In this document: piece by piece, positions 1 through 8,229 of the stretch
Layout of the letters: each line of letters begins with the position of its first letter
How positions within the stretch are numbered: the first letter of the stretch is position 1
NCBI RefSeq assembly: GCF_000317205.1
Contig: NZ_AJLK01000146.1
Coordinates: 1 to 46,343 of the forward strand
DNA: 46,343 nucleotides
DNA from: Fischerella muscicola PCC 7414
GTDB lineage: Bacteria; Cyanobacteriota; Cyanobacteriia; Cyanobacteriales; Nostocaceae
Direction: 5' to 3'
Translations under genes and position numbers: made by a program
The notes under the pieces: generated by a model
What the model was told of the DNA's origin: nothing
Database searches by the model: none
Seen by the model: only the letters and a program-made list of their open reading frames with translations

Positions 1-1839
1 TTTATTACTAGGAATTTTGGCTAGATTGTTTTTGCACTCAGGACAACGAGTTCTGGAAGTTTCAAATTTGCGTGTAGTTACACCAGATGCTTTCGCACCA
101 TTTGCTGAAGAATTAACAGGTACAGTTTTGGCTTTTGCTAAGGCTGGTGCAAAGTAATTTTGGTTCCAATTTGTCAGATAATGCTGCCAGGGTTGTTTTC
201 CAGAAGCGATCGCATCCAGTGCATCTTCCATTTTGGCAGTAAATTCTGTTTCTAATAAATCTGGTAATGCTTTTTGCAAAAACGCATCAACTTCCAAACC
301 CAAAGATGTCGGCTGTAAGTTTTCCTTGGTGAGTTGGACGTAACCTCGTTTCTTTAAGGTTGCGATCGTGGGAGAATAGGTACTGGGACGACCAATGCCT
401 TTGCGCTCCATCAGTTGGACTAATTTTGGTTCGCTGTAACGTGGTGGTGGTTGGGTCTGTTTCTTCTCGTGTCCTGCATTCTCCAAAGTCAACATCTGTC
501 CCTGTTGCAAGTTAGGCAGAATTGTATCTTTGCTGAGGTTTGACCAGTAACGAGCATAACCGAGAAACTCTACTACTTGTCCTCTAGCTTGCCATAAAAG
601 TTCACCCGACTGAGTCACAACGAGGGTTTTACGGAGAATCGCCGGACGACATTGGGAGGCGATCGCTCGTTTCCAAATCAGCACATACAAGTTAAACTCA
701 TCGGTATCAAGTTCTACTCGCAATTGAGCAGAAGGACGAAAAACATCGGTGGGGCGAATCGCTTCGTGGGCTTCCTGAGCTATTTTACTACTGCGGTGTC
801 TAGCAGTTTGCTGTGGTACATTCTCCGGATCATTTTGCTCCAACCATTGACGCGCACTCTTGCAGAACTCTGGACTCAGCATGACTGAATCCGTCCGCAT
901 GTAAGTAATTAGACCCGCTTCATATAACTTTTGGGCTACAAGCATTGTCTTCTCAGGGGGAAATCGCAACCTAGAACCAGCAGCCTGCTGAAGAGTAGAA
1001 GTAATAAAGGCTGGAGGTGGTTGGCGGTTGACGATCTTTCCCTCATATTGGGCAACTTGATGAGGATGGCGTTTTGCTTGTTCAACTAAGCGTGTGGCTT
1101 CGGCTTCCGAAAGCACACGGGTAGACTCGGTTACTTCTGTATTATTTACAGCGGTATCATCATGCACCTCAGTTTCCTGCTTTGTTTCTTCCTTGGGAGC
1201 ATTGACAGTTCCTTTGTAGAAAGCGCGGAACCCTTCAGCGTAATCTACCCAAACACTCCAATAATCTTGGGGAACAAAAGAGACAATTTCCCGTTCACGC
1301 TGGCAAATCAAGTGTAAAGTAGCACTCTGGACTCTGCCAACACTTTTTGCTCCATTATTCAACGCCCAAACTAAAGGACTCCCCTTGTAACCTACCAACT
1401 TATCTAAGCAATCTCGACACAACCCTGCTCCGATCAAGTTAGAATCAAGTTTTCTGGGATGAGCGATCGCAGCGCGCACCGCAGACTCTGTAATCTCTGT
1501 ATAGACAACCCGTTTTGGTTCCTTTAATCCCAAAGCTTCTTTCAGGTGCCAAGCAATGGTTTCTCCTTCTCTATCAGGATCTGTAGCTAAGATAACTTCT
1601 TTAGCTTGTTTGGCAGCAGCTTTTAGCGATTGAATCGTTTCTTTTGCCTGCTGATCGCGGGGGATGTAGCGACACTCGACACTGTTACCATCCATAGTAA
1701 AGCCCAAGGAATCCTCGCCTTCATTGCTGAGTTCGCGGATATGACCGCAACTAGCACGCACAATCCACTCTGTTCCCAGGATTTGACTAAGCTTTTTGAC
1801 TTTACCGGGGGATTCAACTACTAGAAGGCGTTTAGGCAT
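1..1839 (-). CDS. topA: DNA topoisomerase I (type IA), 3' end outside window
   Basis: Relaxes negatively supercoiled DNA by single-strand passage. The reading frame is open from an ATG at 1839 to the left edge, giving 613 codons of an incomplete gene. The N-terminus MPKRLLVVESPGK begins the Toprim domain, and ATDPDREGE carries the Mg-binding acidic pair at about residues 87 and 89. ITYMRTDS contains the catalytic tyrosine at about residue 313. Next come the type IA core motif GIGRPSTY and, at the window edge, TRCPEC, the first half of a zinc ribbon. The middle has a Glu/Thr-rich insertion, about residues 218-240. A HIP1 site lies inside the gene. Identification is certain; only the C-terminal zinc/basic region is unseen. 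Confidence 0.97.
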   Translation of the reverse strand, partial: MPKRLLVVESPGKVKKLSQILGTEWIVRASCGHIRELSNEGEDSLGFTMDGNSVECRYIPRDQQAKETIQSLKAAAKQAKEVILATDPDREGETIAWHLKEALGLKEPKRVVYTEITESAVRAAIAHPRKLDSNLIGAGLCRDCLDKLVGYKGSPLVWALNNGAKSVGRVQSATLHLICQREREIVSFVPQDYWSVWVDYAEGFRAFYKGTVNAPKEETKQETEVHDDTAVNNTEVTESTRVLSEAEATRLVEQAKRHPHQVAQYEGKIVNRQPPPAFITSTLQQAAGSRLRFPPEKTMLVAQKLYEAGLITYMRTDSVMLSPEFCKSARQWLEQNDPENVPQQTARHRSSKIAQEAHEAIRPTDVFRPSAQLRVELDTDEFNLYVLIWKRAIASQCRPAILRKTLVVTQSGELLWQARGQVVEFLGYARYWSNLSKDTILPNLQQGQMLTLENAGHEKKQTQPPPRYSEPKLVQLMERKGIGRPSTYSPTIATLKKRGYVQLTKENLQPTSLGLEVDAFLQKALPDLLETEFTAKMEDALDAIASGKQPWQHYLTNWNQNYFAPALAKAKTVPVNSSANGAKASGVTTRKFETSRTRCPECKNNLAKIPSNK

Positions 1840-1967
1840 GGCGCCTGACCTCTGGATGCGACCTAACAGTAAGTTCTTAGTTTTTTATAGTACACTTGTT
1901 TGGCGTTTTGTTATTAATATCTGAATAGAATTTAAAGCGGTGAAGATAATTATTTTAGAAATCGAAC

Positions 1968-2036
1968 ACCTATGAACACAGATACACACCGATAATTTAT
2001 CTGTGTGCATCGGTGTGCATCTGTGTTTGACTTTTC
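1968..2036. repeat. Dispersed 'ctgtgtgcatcggtgtgcat' type repeat
   Basis: AT-rich spacer between topA and the next gene containing an imperfect inverted arrangement of short words such as GAACACAGATACACACCG and its near-complement. The same words recur at about 4845-4895 and in part at 18519-18545, so this is a dispersed intergenic repeat rather than a gene-specific signal. Confidence 0.6.
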
Positions 2037-2041
2037 AAACC

Positions 2042-3397
2042 TTACAGTGTTTGAAAGCCTTTTGCTGCTTTCTTTTGTCCCTTGTTTTTAGGTTTAGATT
2101 TATGGACTTCTCCTAAAGCCTCTTGGAATAAATTATGTAGATGTACAGGTACGCTAGCTATTTCTGGTAATTCTGGTTCTAGAGATTTATCATGTTCTTG
2201 CAAAAGTTCATCTAAGTCATTTTTCAAGTTAAAGTCTGGACGTTGTAGGACTGTTTGCAATATTTTTTCTAATGAATTTGGATACTCTGCTGCTAGGCGA
2301 TACCAAATGAAAGCATTGATATTTTTACTTTCTAAATAGTGGCGAATTAGCTTTTCGGCTCCTTCAATACTTTGCCAATCTTCTGCTACTAAAATAGTTT
2401 TGATTTTAGTGTAGGTTGGTAAAAACATCTGTCCCCAACGGGGATGAGAAAGGGCTGTTACTGCTTCTGCTTTTTTGAGTTCAGCAGGCAACTCTACTTT
2501 TGATGCTACCATTTTGGCTGTGGTAGTTTTGCTATTCAATAATTGCGATACTACCTTAGAGTCAGCACCCAAATCTGCTGCTGCGTTTTCGATTTCCTCT
2601 TCGTCAACTCCTGCTTCTTGAGCAATTTCGGCGAGGGATTTTGAGGAATCAATTCCTGCTGCTGCTAAGCTTTTTTCTGTATTTATTTCCTGGAGTTCAG
2701 CTATTTTTTTGTTGAGTTGGTATCCTGGCATGGTTACTTCATCACTACCAAAAAACTCAACAAACTGTTCATGATATCTGACTACCGACTGCCAAGCTTC
2801 TTCTAATAAATCGGGTGCATCACTATAAAGATGGTTTTTGTAGTTTTCTTTAAAATTACCAATAGCCACCGCTAATTTTGGTTTACCCAGTTTCCCCATT
2901 TGTGTATAGGGGCCAGAAAATGTCAAGTAGGATTCTGTTACAGGAGAAATGCGAGTCAGGAGAATTTCTCCTTCTTTTAACCGCGACATTTCCTGTTGTG
3001 TTTTAGCATTGTTGAATTTAACAATGTAGTTTTTGGCTGTCAGCCAGTTCATCAACTCAAAGCCATCATCTAATACTTTAACGATCGCAAATAAACCCAT
3101 AAAACTACGATGCCAACTATTGAGTAATTGGCGATCGCTTTCCGATAATTCAGGATGAGTTTGGATAAACATATCTATTGGTGAGTTATCCCCAACTTTG
3201 CCTTCCATAGCAAAGCTGTCTATTGTTAACTCTTGTTGGATAGTATCACCAGAACCACGACGCAACTGCGCTGCTGCATAAGTCTCCAGCGCTTGTGCTA
3301 GTTCATCATCTGCATCCAAAATAAAGTCAATTAACGCTTGCTTGAGTTGGTGCGATCGCTCTAATAGTGCATCCACAGTTTCATCTCTCGGTTTCAA
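2042..3397 (-). CDS. Conserved hypothetical protein, 451 aa
   Basis: I do not recognise a named domain. The product is soluble and strongly acidic in the middle, with no signal peptide or membrane segment. A helical N-terminus (residues 1-50) is followed by a mixed region. An alanine- and glutamate-rich stretch at about 245-285 (EIAQEAGVDEEEIENAAADL) is probably helical. The C-terminus is lysine-rich (KSKPKNKGQKKAAK). The only start in frame near the 5' end is TTG at 3397; upstream codons are open but offer no ATG or GTG, and the next Met is residue 65. So the TTG start is probable but uncertain. It lies downstream of topA in the opposite transcription sense of the PEP-CTERM gene. No function is proposed. 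Confidence 0.8.
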   Translation of the reverse strand: MKPRDETVDALLERSHQLKQALIDFILDADDELAQALETYAAAQLRRGSGDTIQQELTIDSFAMEGKVGDNSPIDMFIQTHPELSESDRQLLNSWHRSFMGLFAIVKVLDDGFELMNWLTAKNYIVKFNNAKTQQEMSRLKEGEILLTRISPVTESYLTFSGPYTQMGKLGKPKLAVAIGNFKENYKNHLYSDAPDLLEEAWQSVVRYHEQFVEFFGSDEVTMPGYQLNKKIAELQEINTEKSLAAAGIDSSKSLAEIAQEAGVDEEEIENAAADLGADSKVVSQLLNSKTTTAKMVASKVELPAELKKAEAVTALSHPRWGQMFLPTYTKIKTILVAEDWQSIEGAEKLIRHYLESKNINAFIWYRLAAEYPNSLEKILQTVLQRPDFNLKNDLDELLQEHDKSLEPELPEIASVPVHLHNLFQEALGEVHKSKPKNKGQKKAAKGFQTL

Positions 3398-3900
3398 CTT
3401 TTGTAGATTATAGGTTGCCGAAAGCTGGATGGATCTAACTATTGGCTTAATTTCTCAAATTGCGATCGTACATAAATTTTGCCTAAATCCTGGGAAAATA
3501 CTTAGTGCCTTTGTGGTGAAAATCTTGAACCACTGAGACTCCAAGACACAAAGAATTTTCATCCCTTTATCTCTAGAGAAGCCATCCTAAGAGCGTTTAC
3601 CCACTTCCTAGAGCTTAAATTCGCACTTTCAGCACTAATTACCTAAAATTTACAATAATATTGGTTTTTTGGTTGAAAATTTACATTAAATTACGTATAA
3701 TCGCTTAGCTGTCGGGTTAATAAATATCTTTGACTAAATGAGAGTATAGATAAATAAGCATTAATTTTTACTTAAAAAGTAAAAGCCGCAAAATAATTTT
3801 GAAAATTTACGAAATTAAAGTATCACACATAGTAGTATTTGTTATTACTCGAAAATTCAGGAAAATTAACTAAGATTCCACGACTAATAAAGAGGAAGAT
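3398..3900. other. Divergent intergenic region, 503 bp
   Basis: Gap between the divergent hypothetical gene and the PEP-CTERM gene. It should hold both promoters. Around 3503-3560 there is an interrupted inverted repeat made of words like CTTAGTGCCTTTGTGGTG and CACTGAGACTCCAAGACAC, resembling intergenic filler repeats of cyanobacteria. The part from 3640 to 3890 is very AT-rich. No ORF, tRNA or terminator is visible. Confidence 0.5.
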
Positions 3901-4803
3901 ATGAAGCGACATCTGGGATTTGCTAAGCAATGTTTACTGGTAATTACTCCGGTGGTAGCTAGTTCTGTCTTAGCAACCCCATCCAGCCAAGCTGCTACTC
4001 TAGCTTTTGCTCAAGAAGAATTAAATTTTACCAACTTTAGTGAAAGTTTTGGAATCATTGATAGACAAAATCAGGCTAACACCAATGCTTCAACTTTCAG
4101 TGAAGATGCAACAGTATTAACTCTCAATCAACAAACACAAACAGATTTCACATTTACTCCGCCACAAGCATATACTAAAGTAGGTTTGAGTCTCGCTAAT
4201 GGTCAGGGTACAAGTTATTTAGGAACAGCAGATACTCTGGGAAAAATTGTTGGTAATTTTGACATTGATGCAGGAGAATTGTTTTCTTTTGATTTCACAG
4301 CCTCTTTAAATTTGGGAACATCAATAGACGATCCCCTAGCAGAAAATGCCAGAGCAATTGGAGATATTTCATTCTTGTTATTTGATACGAGTGATATTGA
4401 CCCAGTAAATATCTCAGATTTGATCGCTGCTGTGGTCTCTGGCAATCAAAGCATTAGCATAAATCCTTTAGATTACTTTTCACTCATTGGCAATGTCAAC
4501 ACTGCTGGAAATGATGATTTTCTAGCATATCAAAACAGCCAAAGTATTAGCTTTTTGAATGAATTTCAAGAATCTGATTTTGTGGGAAATGAAGAACTAG
4601 CTAGAGCTGTTATTAATGGCTCTTACAAACGCTCTTTTGAGAATAAAACAAATCTGACTTTAGTAGCAGTAAGAAGAAGTCAAGTAAAAGTAGCAGCACC
4701 TGAGCCTTCAACCTATTTGGGTTCAGCTTTATTTTTTATGTTAGCTGCCATTGCTCTAAAAGCAAAACGTAGGGGAAATAAGCCAGTAAATATTATTAAA
4801 TAA
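3901..4803 (+). CDS. PEP-CTERM sorting-domain secreted protein
   Basis: Probable exported or surface protein of 300 aa. It begins with a Sec signal peptide (MKRHLGFAKQ, then a hydrophobic core, with likely cleavage after SQAA near residue 32). The body is low in Cys and rich in Asn, Asp, Thr and Ser, typical of extracellular beta-rich proteins. The C-terminus has the canonical tripartite tail: motif APEPSTY at about 267, a hydrophobic helix, then a basic cluster KAKRRG. In this family, exosortase (EpsH) recognises the tail and the protein is anchored or processed at the envelope. No exosortase is in this window. A Shine-Dalgarno AAGAGGA lies at about 3890-3896, seven nt before ATG. The ligand is unknown. 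Confidence 0.88.
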   Translation: MKRHLGFAKQCLLVITPVVASSVLATPSSQAATLAFAQEELNFTNFSESFGIIDRQNQANTNASTFSEDATVLTLNQQTQTDFTFTPPQAYTKVGLSLANGQGTSYLGTADTLGKIVGNFDIDAGELFSFDFTASLNLGTSIDDPLAENARAIGDISFLLFDTSDIDPVNISDLIAAVVSGNQSISINPLDYFSLIGNVNTAGNDDFLAYQNSQSISFLNEFQESDFVGNEELARAVINGSYKRSFENKTNLTLVAVRRSQVKVAAPEPSTYLGSALFFMLAAIALKAKRRGNKPVNIIK

Positions 4804-4844
4804 AAAATATATAGCGCTTCTCGTTTGGATAAATTACAACTTTA

Positions 4845-4895
4845 TCGGTGTGCATCATCGGTGTGCATCTGTGTACATCTGTGTTCGTTTTTCCC
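4845..4895. repeat. Dispersed 'ggtgtgcatctgtg' repeat
   Basis: Tandem-like run of CGGTGTGCATC and CATCTGTGTACATCTGTG words, related to the repeat at 1968-2036. It sits directly after the PEP-CTERM gene. Confidence 0.55.
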
Positions 4896-4923
4896 TATAA
4901 TCTCAAGGGCGCACTTAACATCT

Positions 4924-4975
4924 CGCCCTCAAATAAATTTGGGGCTAATAGCTTAAGTCGACTAAAGTCAGCTTA
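4924..4975. repeat. Interspersed repeat, copy 1 (partner at 22935-23032)
   Basis: The 25-bp segment at 4924-4948 (CGCCCTCAAATAAATTTGGG plus 5 nt) occurs in inverted orientation at 23008-23032 with one mismatch. It is followed here by an imperfect palindrome around AAGTCGACTAAAGTCAGCTT that resembles the palindrome at 22945-22965, so the two loci look like long and short versions of one element. Confidence 0.6.
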
Positions 4976-5011
4976 TCCTTGGATTAAGTCATCTTTAGTT
5001 GTAACAAAACG

Positions 5012-6172
5012 ATGAAAACCTACGATTGGATTGTGATTGGTGCGGGTTTTACGGGTGCTGCACTTGCCTATGAACTAGTAAGAACAGGCTTTTCAGTACT
5101 TTTGTTAGAACAAGATGCAAGCTTACGCAATGCCACTAATTATAGTTATGGTGGCTTAGCTTTTTGGTCTGGTACAACTCCCCTCACGCGTCAGTTGTAT
5201 GATGAGGGAATAGCGCGTTATCGCCTTCTGGCGCAAGAGTTAGAAACTGATATTGAATTTCGCGAGTTGGATTTATTATTAACCATCGCTAGCGATAGCG
5301 ATCCAGAAGTAGCTGCGGCGTCCTATAGTCATTTTGCGATTCCTCCCAAATTACTTAGTGTTGATGAAGCATGGGAGATGGAACCATTATTAAACAAAGA
5401 AGCGATCGCAGGCGCTTTAACTGTCAAACACGGTCATCTTAACCCAGAAAAAACAGCACAAGCTTACATTCAAGCATTTCTGCGCCTTGGGGGTGAAATG
5501 GAAATTACCCAAGTACAGAATTTCACCTCAAACAATTCTTCGCCAACTATCAAAACAACTACAAAAACTTATCACAGCGCTAACGTTGTCGTCTGTGCTG
5601 GTGGATTCTCTCGACAATTACTAAAAGCAGCCGGTATTCCTATACGTTTGTATTTCACCCATGCAGAGATGATCCAAACTCCACCCGTAGAAGTGCAATT
5701 GCGTACCTTAGTAATGCCGGCTAATCTGCAACGCTTTCAATTGGAAGCAGAGTCTAGCAAAGTTGATGAACTATGGAATGAACCCGGAAATGAACTAGCA
5801 GCGCCAATTTTAGATGCGGGTGCAATTCAGTTTCAAGATCGTAGTATACGCTTGGGTCAAATTAGCCGTCTTCTCACCGATGTAAATGCTGAGATAGATA
5901 GAAAAGTAAGTGAAAGCTGGCTGAGGCGGAGTATAGGAGAAATATTGCCAGCATTGTCTAATTTACCAGGAACGTGGCATCATTGTTTAGTGGCATTTAG
6001 TAGTGATCGCCTTCCCGTAATTGGTGCTATTCCCGAATATCGTGGAATCTACGTATTCTCTGGATTTAGCAACCCTTTAGTAATCGTACCACCTTTAGCT
6101 CAACGCTTTGCGAATTATTTAACTGGCAAAGAAGACGAAATTATTTCCCAATTATCTCCTGTTCGCTTGTAA
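5012..6172 (+). CDS. FAD-dependent oxidoreductase (DAO family)
   Basis: A 386-aa flavoprotein of the D-amino-acid oxidase/glycine oxidase superfamily. The N-terminal Rossmann motif IGAGFTGAALAYEL (G10, G12, G15) with the acidic end of strand 2 (LLLEQD, about residue 33) binds the FAD ADP moiety. A second FAD contact, NVVVCAGGFSRQLL, is near residue 195. The C-terminal SSDRLPVIGAIPEYRGIYVFSGFSNPL is the typical closing strand of the family. Substrate cannot be inferred: it could be a D-amino acid, sarcosine or another secondary amine. No strong Shine-Dalgarno precedes ATG 5012. Its 3' end overlaps the convergent membrane-protein gene by 32 bp. Confidence 0.88.
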   Translation: MKTYDWIVIGAGFTGAALAYELVRTGFSVLLLEQDASLRNATNYSYGGLAFWSGTTPLTRQLYDEGIARYRLLAQELETDIEFRELDLLLTIASDSDPEVAAASYSHFAIPPKLLSVDEAWEMEPLLNKEAIAGALTVKHGHLNPEKTAQAYIQAFLRLGGEMEITQVQNFTSNNSSPTIKTTTKTYHSANVVVCAGGFSRQLLKAAGIPIRLYFTHAEMIQTPPVEVQLRTLVMPANLQRFQLEAESSKVDELWNEPGNELAAPILDAGAIQFQDRSIRLGQISRLLTDVNAEIDRKVSESWLRRSIGEILPALSNLPGTWHHCLVAFSSDRLPVIGAIPEYRGIYVFSGFSNPLVIVPPLAQRFANYLTGKEDEIISQLSPVRL

Positions 6173-6608
6173 TCTCCGATTTAGCTAAAAGTTCTTTGGC
6201 TTCTTGCAAAAGTTCCTGTTGTTCCTTGTGAATTTCAGCTAGCCGTTGGCAAATCTCTTCTAATCTTTGTTGCTTTTGGACGTGCATCAGTTGAGAGTTT
6301 GCTGGTGGTAAAACAAGTAAATTATGGTCATTTTTTTGAGAATTAGTGAGCTTTTTGATTGCAACACTACCAATTTGAGTAAACGATACAAAACTAAACT
6401 TAACAACAGCTAAAATCAACTTCAAAGGAACTTGTAATATTGATTTACTAACTACTTCAACCAAACGGCTAATTGCTTGAATAATACTGCCAACTATAGC
6501 TAGGACAAACAATAGAATGATTAAACTAATAATTGGGTGATTAGCTGCCCAACTAATAACTTGTGCTAGTTGAAAAATAGAACGGTTCTGACTCAGCCAA
6601 TCATTCAT
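6141..6608 (-). CDS. Small membrane protein with C-terminal coiled coil, unknown
   Basis: A 155-aa protein starting MNDWLSQNRS at 6608. A longer in-frame start at 6656 lies inside the palindromic repeat and would add only repeat-encoded residues (Pro/Thr/Asn/Gln), so I reject it. Residues about 23-45 (IISLIILLFVLAIVGSII) form one membrane segment, and a second, weaker hydrophobic stretch follows at about 58-75. Residues about 112-150 are charged and heptad-like (LEEICQRLAEIHKEQQELL), suggesting a coiled coil in the cytoplasm. I do not recognise the family. It is convergent with the FAD oxidoreductase, overlapping its last 32 bp. Confidence 0.7.
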   Translation of the reverse strand: MNDWLSQNRSIFQLAQVISWAANHPIISLIILLFVLAIVGSIIQAISRLVEVVSKSILQVPLKLILAVVKFSFVSFTQIGSVAIKKLTNSQKNDHNLLVLPPANSQLMHVQKQQRLEEICQRLAEIHKEQQELLQEAKELLAKSEITSEQEIIGK

Positions 6609-6610
6609 AG

Positions 6611-6700
6611 TTGGTTGTTGGTTGTTGGTTGTTGGTTGTTGTACCAGACGTGCCATGGCACGTCTGGTACATTAGTTAGTAGTTAGTAGGGGCAGGTTTT
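6611..6700. repeat. Composite palindrome unit, copy 1
   Basis: Contains (GTTGTTG)n at 6611-6639, a perfect 32-bp palindrome at 6640-6671 (half-site TGTACCAGACGTGCCA) and (TAGTTAGT)n at about 6672-6690. Read on the minus strand, the order is (CTAACTA)n, palindrome, (CAACAAC)n, then the membrane-protein gene. The same order is found at 10755-10903 and 37345-37440. Confidence 0.9.
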
Positions 6701-6873
6701 GGTAGATATTTATAAGTGGCTAAACAGAATTAATTACACACATTGTTTCGCTGTTAAGAGTTCCCTACCTTTTTATACTAGTACTAATCCAAATTTCAAT
6801 TACTATCTAACATGCGATCGCCACAACTCATTGGTAGAGTGGTAAATAGAGGCTTGATACTGGATGAGTAAAA

Positions 6874-7197
6874 ATGATGACCCTAGAAGAATTCAAGCAA
6901 TTGATAGTAAAACAGCAAAAATGTCCCGATTCCTTGCCAAAAGCCTTGCAAGCTTTGTGGTTTGACTATAAAGGTAACTGGGATAGAGCGCATGAAATCG
7001 TTCAAAATGCCAATGATCTTGATAGTGCTTGGGTTCATGCGTACTTGCATAGAAAAGAAGGTGATTTGAGCAATGCTCGTTACTGGTATAGACGTAGTAG
7101 TAAGCCAGAATTTCATGCTGGACTTGATCAAGAATGGGAGGAAATTGCCTCTGATTTACTGATGAAGGTGAAACAATTATGGATGCCGATGAATTAA
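6874..7197 (+). CDS. Conserved hypothetical protein, 107 aa
   Basis: Small soluble protein (MMTLEEFKQLIVKQQ...). Its Trp-, Tyr- and Ala-containing helical segments (LQALWFDYKGNWDRAHEIVQ, then AYLHRKEGDLSNARYWYRR) look like two TPR-like helical hairpins. The pattern WDRAHEI...ARYWYRR resembles cyanobacterial proteins of this size that I know only as hypothetical. ATG 6874 is followed at once by a second ATG (6877); a GGATGAG stretch at 6861-6867 could serve as ribosome binding site for either. The 3' end overlaps the pentapeptide-repeat gene by 19 bp, so the two are probably translated from one mRNA and may be coupled. Confidence 0.75.
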   Translation: MMTLEEFKQLIVKQQKCPDSLPKALQALWFDYKGNWDRAHEIVQNANDLDSAWVHAYLHRKEGDLSNARYWYRRSSKPEFHAGLDQEWEEIASDLLMKVKQLWMPMN

Positions 7198-7547
7198 TAC
7201 GGCGTTACGCCGCCGGAGAAAGAGATTTTACTGCTGTCAATTTAGCTGGAGCTAAATTGATAGGAGCAGATTTAGTTGGCATCAATTTGTATGCAGCAGA
7301 CTTGAGTGGTGCTAACCTGGCAAAAGCTAAACTATGGGGTTCTAATTTAGGTGGAGCAAACCTAGCCAAAGCAAATTTAACCAGAGCTAACCTCAGTGGT
7401 GCAAAGTTGATAGAAGCAAATCTACGCGGAGCTAAACTACAATATACCAAGCTATTTGGAGCAAATTTAACAGGGGCTTGTTACGACGACAGCACCAAAT
7501 TTTCCTATGGCTTTAATCCACAAAGTAGAAATATGCGAAAGATGTAA
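7179..7547 (+). CDS. Pentapeptide-repeat protein
   Basis: A 122-aa protein made of tandem A(D/N)LxX pentapeptides from about residue 19 to 98 (AVNLAGAKLIGADLVG... through SGANLAKAKL...), predicted to form a right-handed quadrilateral beta helix. The N-terminus (MDADELIRRYAAGERDF) is the usual helical cap in cyanobacterial members and the C-terminus ends with YDDSTKFSYGFNP, another frequent cap. The family is very abundant in cyanobacteria and usually of unknown role. ATG 7179 lies inside the end of the preceding gene, a typical coupled arrangement. No signal peptide is visible, so it is likely cytoplasmic. Confidence 0.9.
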   Translation: MDADELIRRYAAGERDFTAVNLAGAKLIGADLVGINLYAADLSGANLAKAKLWGSNLGGANLAKANLTRANLSGAKLIEANLRGAKLQYTKLFGANLTGACYDDSTKFSYGFNPQSRNMRKM

Positions 7548-8229
7548 CGTTTGTAATCAGTTTTAAGCAATAGTTGGAGATGCAACAGTATAGGATGCAT
7601 AAGGTAACTTTAATTCCATTCGTTCATTGATATTTGTTAAAACTAATTAAATTGCAGCTTTAGTTGTTACCCAAGAAATCTCTTGTATATACTCAGCAAC
7701 TGTCGCCAACATATCTATACTGCCAGGAGCTAACTCCAGCAAAATTTATAATAGCACCTCAGTCATAATTGGCTTCCAGTAGACTCGCATAGATTTGCTC
7801 TGAACGGCAACCTACTAGTTCACCAAATTGATTTTGATTAAGTTAGCCAGATCCCTGACTTTTCTAAAAAGTCGGGGATCTTGTTTTTCACAAATGATTT
7901 AGGTTTGCAATAAATAATACACTTAATCCACACTTGTATATTAACAACAGTGGCAAGGAGTAAGGATACGATTAGTGTATATCAATAGACTCCAAAAGCA
8001 GGTGCTTGAATACAGTTTTATTTATTTGAGCCATAATCCTTCGTAGAACACAAGCTAGCGTGTTTCTCCAGCAACCACAACCAACTATTATCAAAGAAGT
8101 TTAAATTTCACATTTTTTGTGTCAGCTAATTCTGATAAGTTGTTAAATGAATATACTTGCAGAGCCTTCCCAACTTACTCATGCAGTGCGGGTGTTGATA
8201 AAGCAAGCACAATTCATTTAGTAAAAGTT
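7548..8229. other. Intergenic region with a gene remnant and a repeat
   Basis: 682 bp before the chosen lysC start. On the minus strand, 7647-7742 reads as a short open stretch ending in TAA (LLELAPGSIDMLATVAEYIQ and 11 more residues), preceded by a stop; it could be the tail of a decayed gene, but I cannot name it. An extended inverted-repeat element lies at 7816-7881 (listed separately). The lysC promoter should lie in 7890-8200; no clear element is seen. Confidence 0.4.
7816..7881. repeat. Inverted-repeat element, copy A
   Basis: An imperfect 33-bp hairpin at 7849-7881 (left arm AGATCCCTGACTTTT, right arm AAAAAGTCGGGGATCT) is preceded by TAGTTCACCAAATTGATTTT and a few more bases. A second copy in the opposite orientation lies at 21158-21222, where the hairpin is perfect. 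A T-rich tract follows, so it could also act as a terminator. Confidence 0.75.
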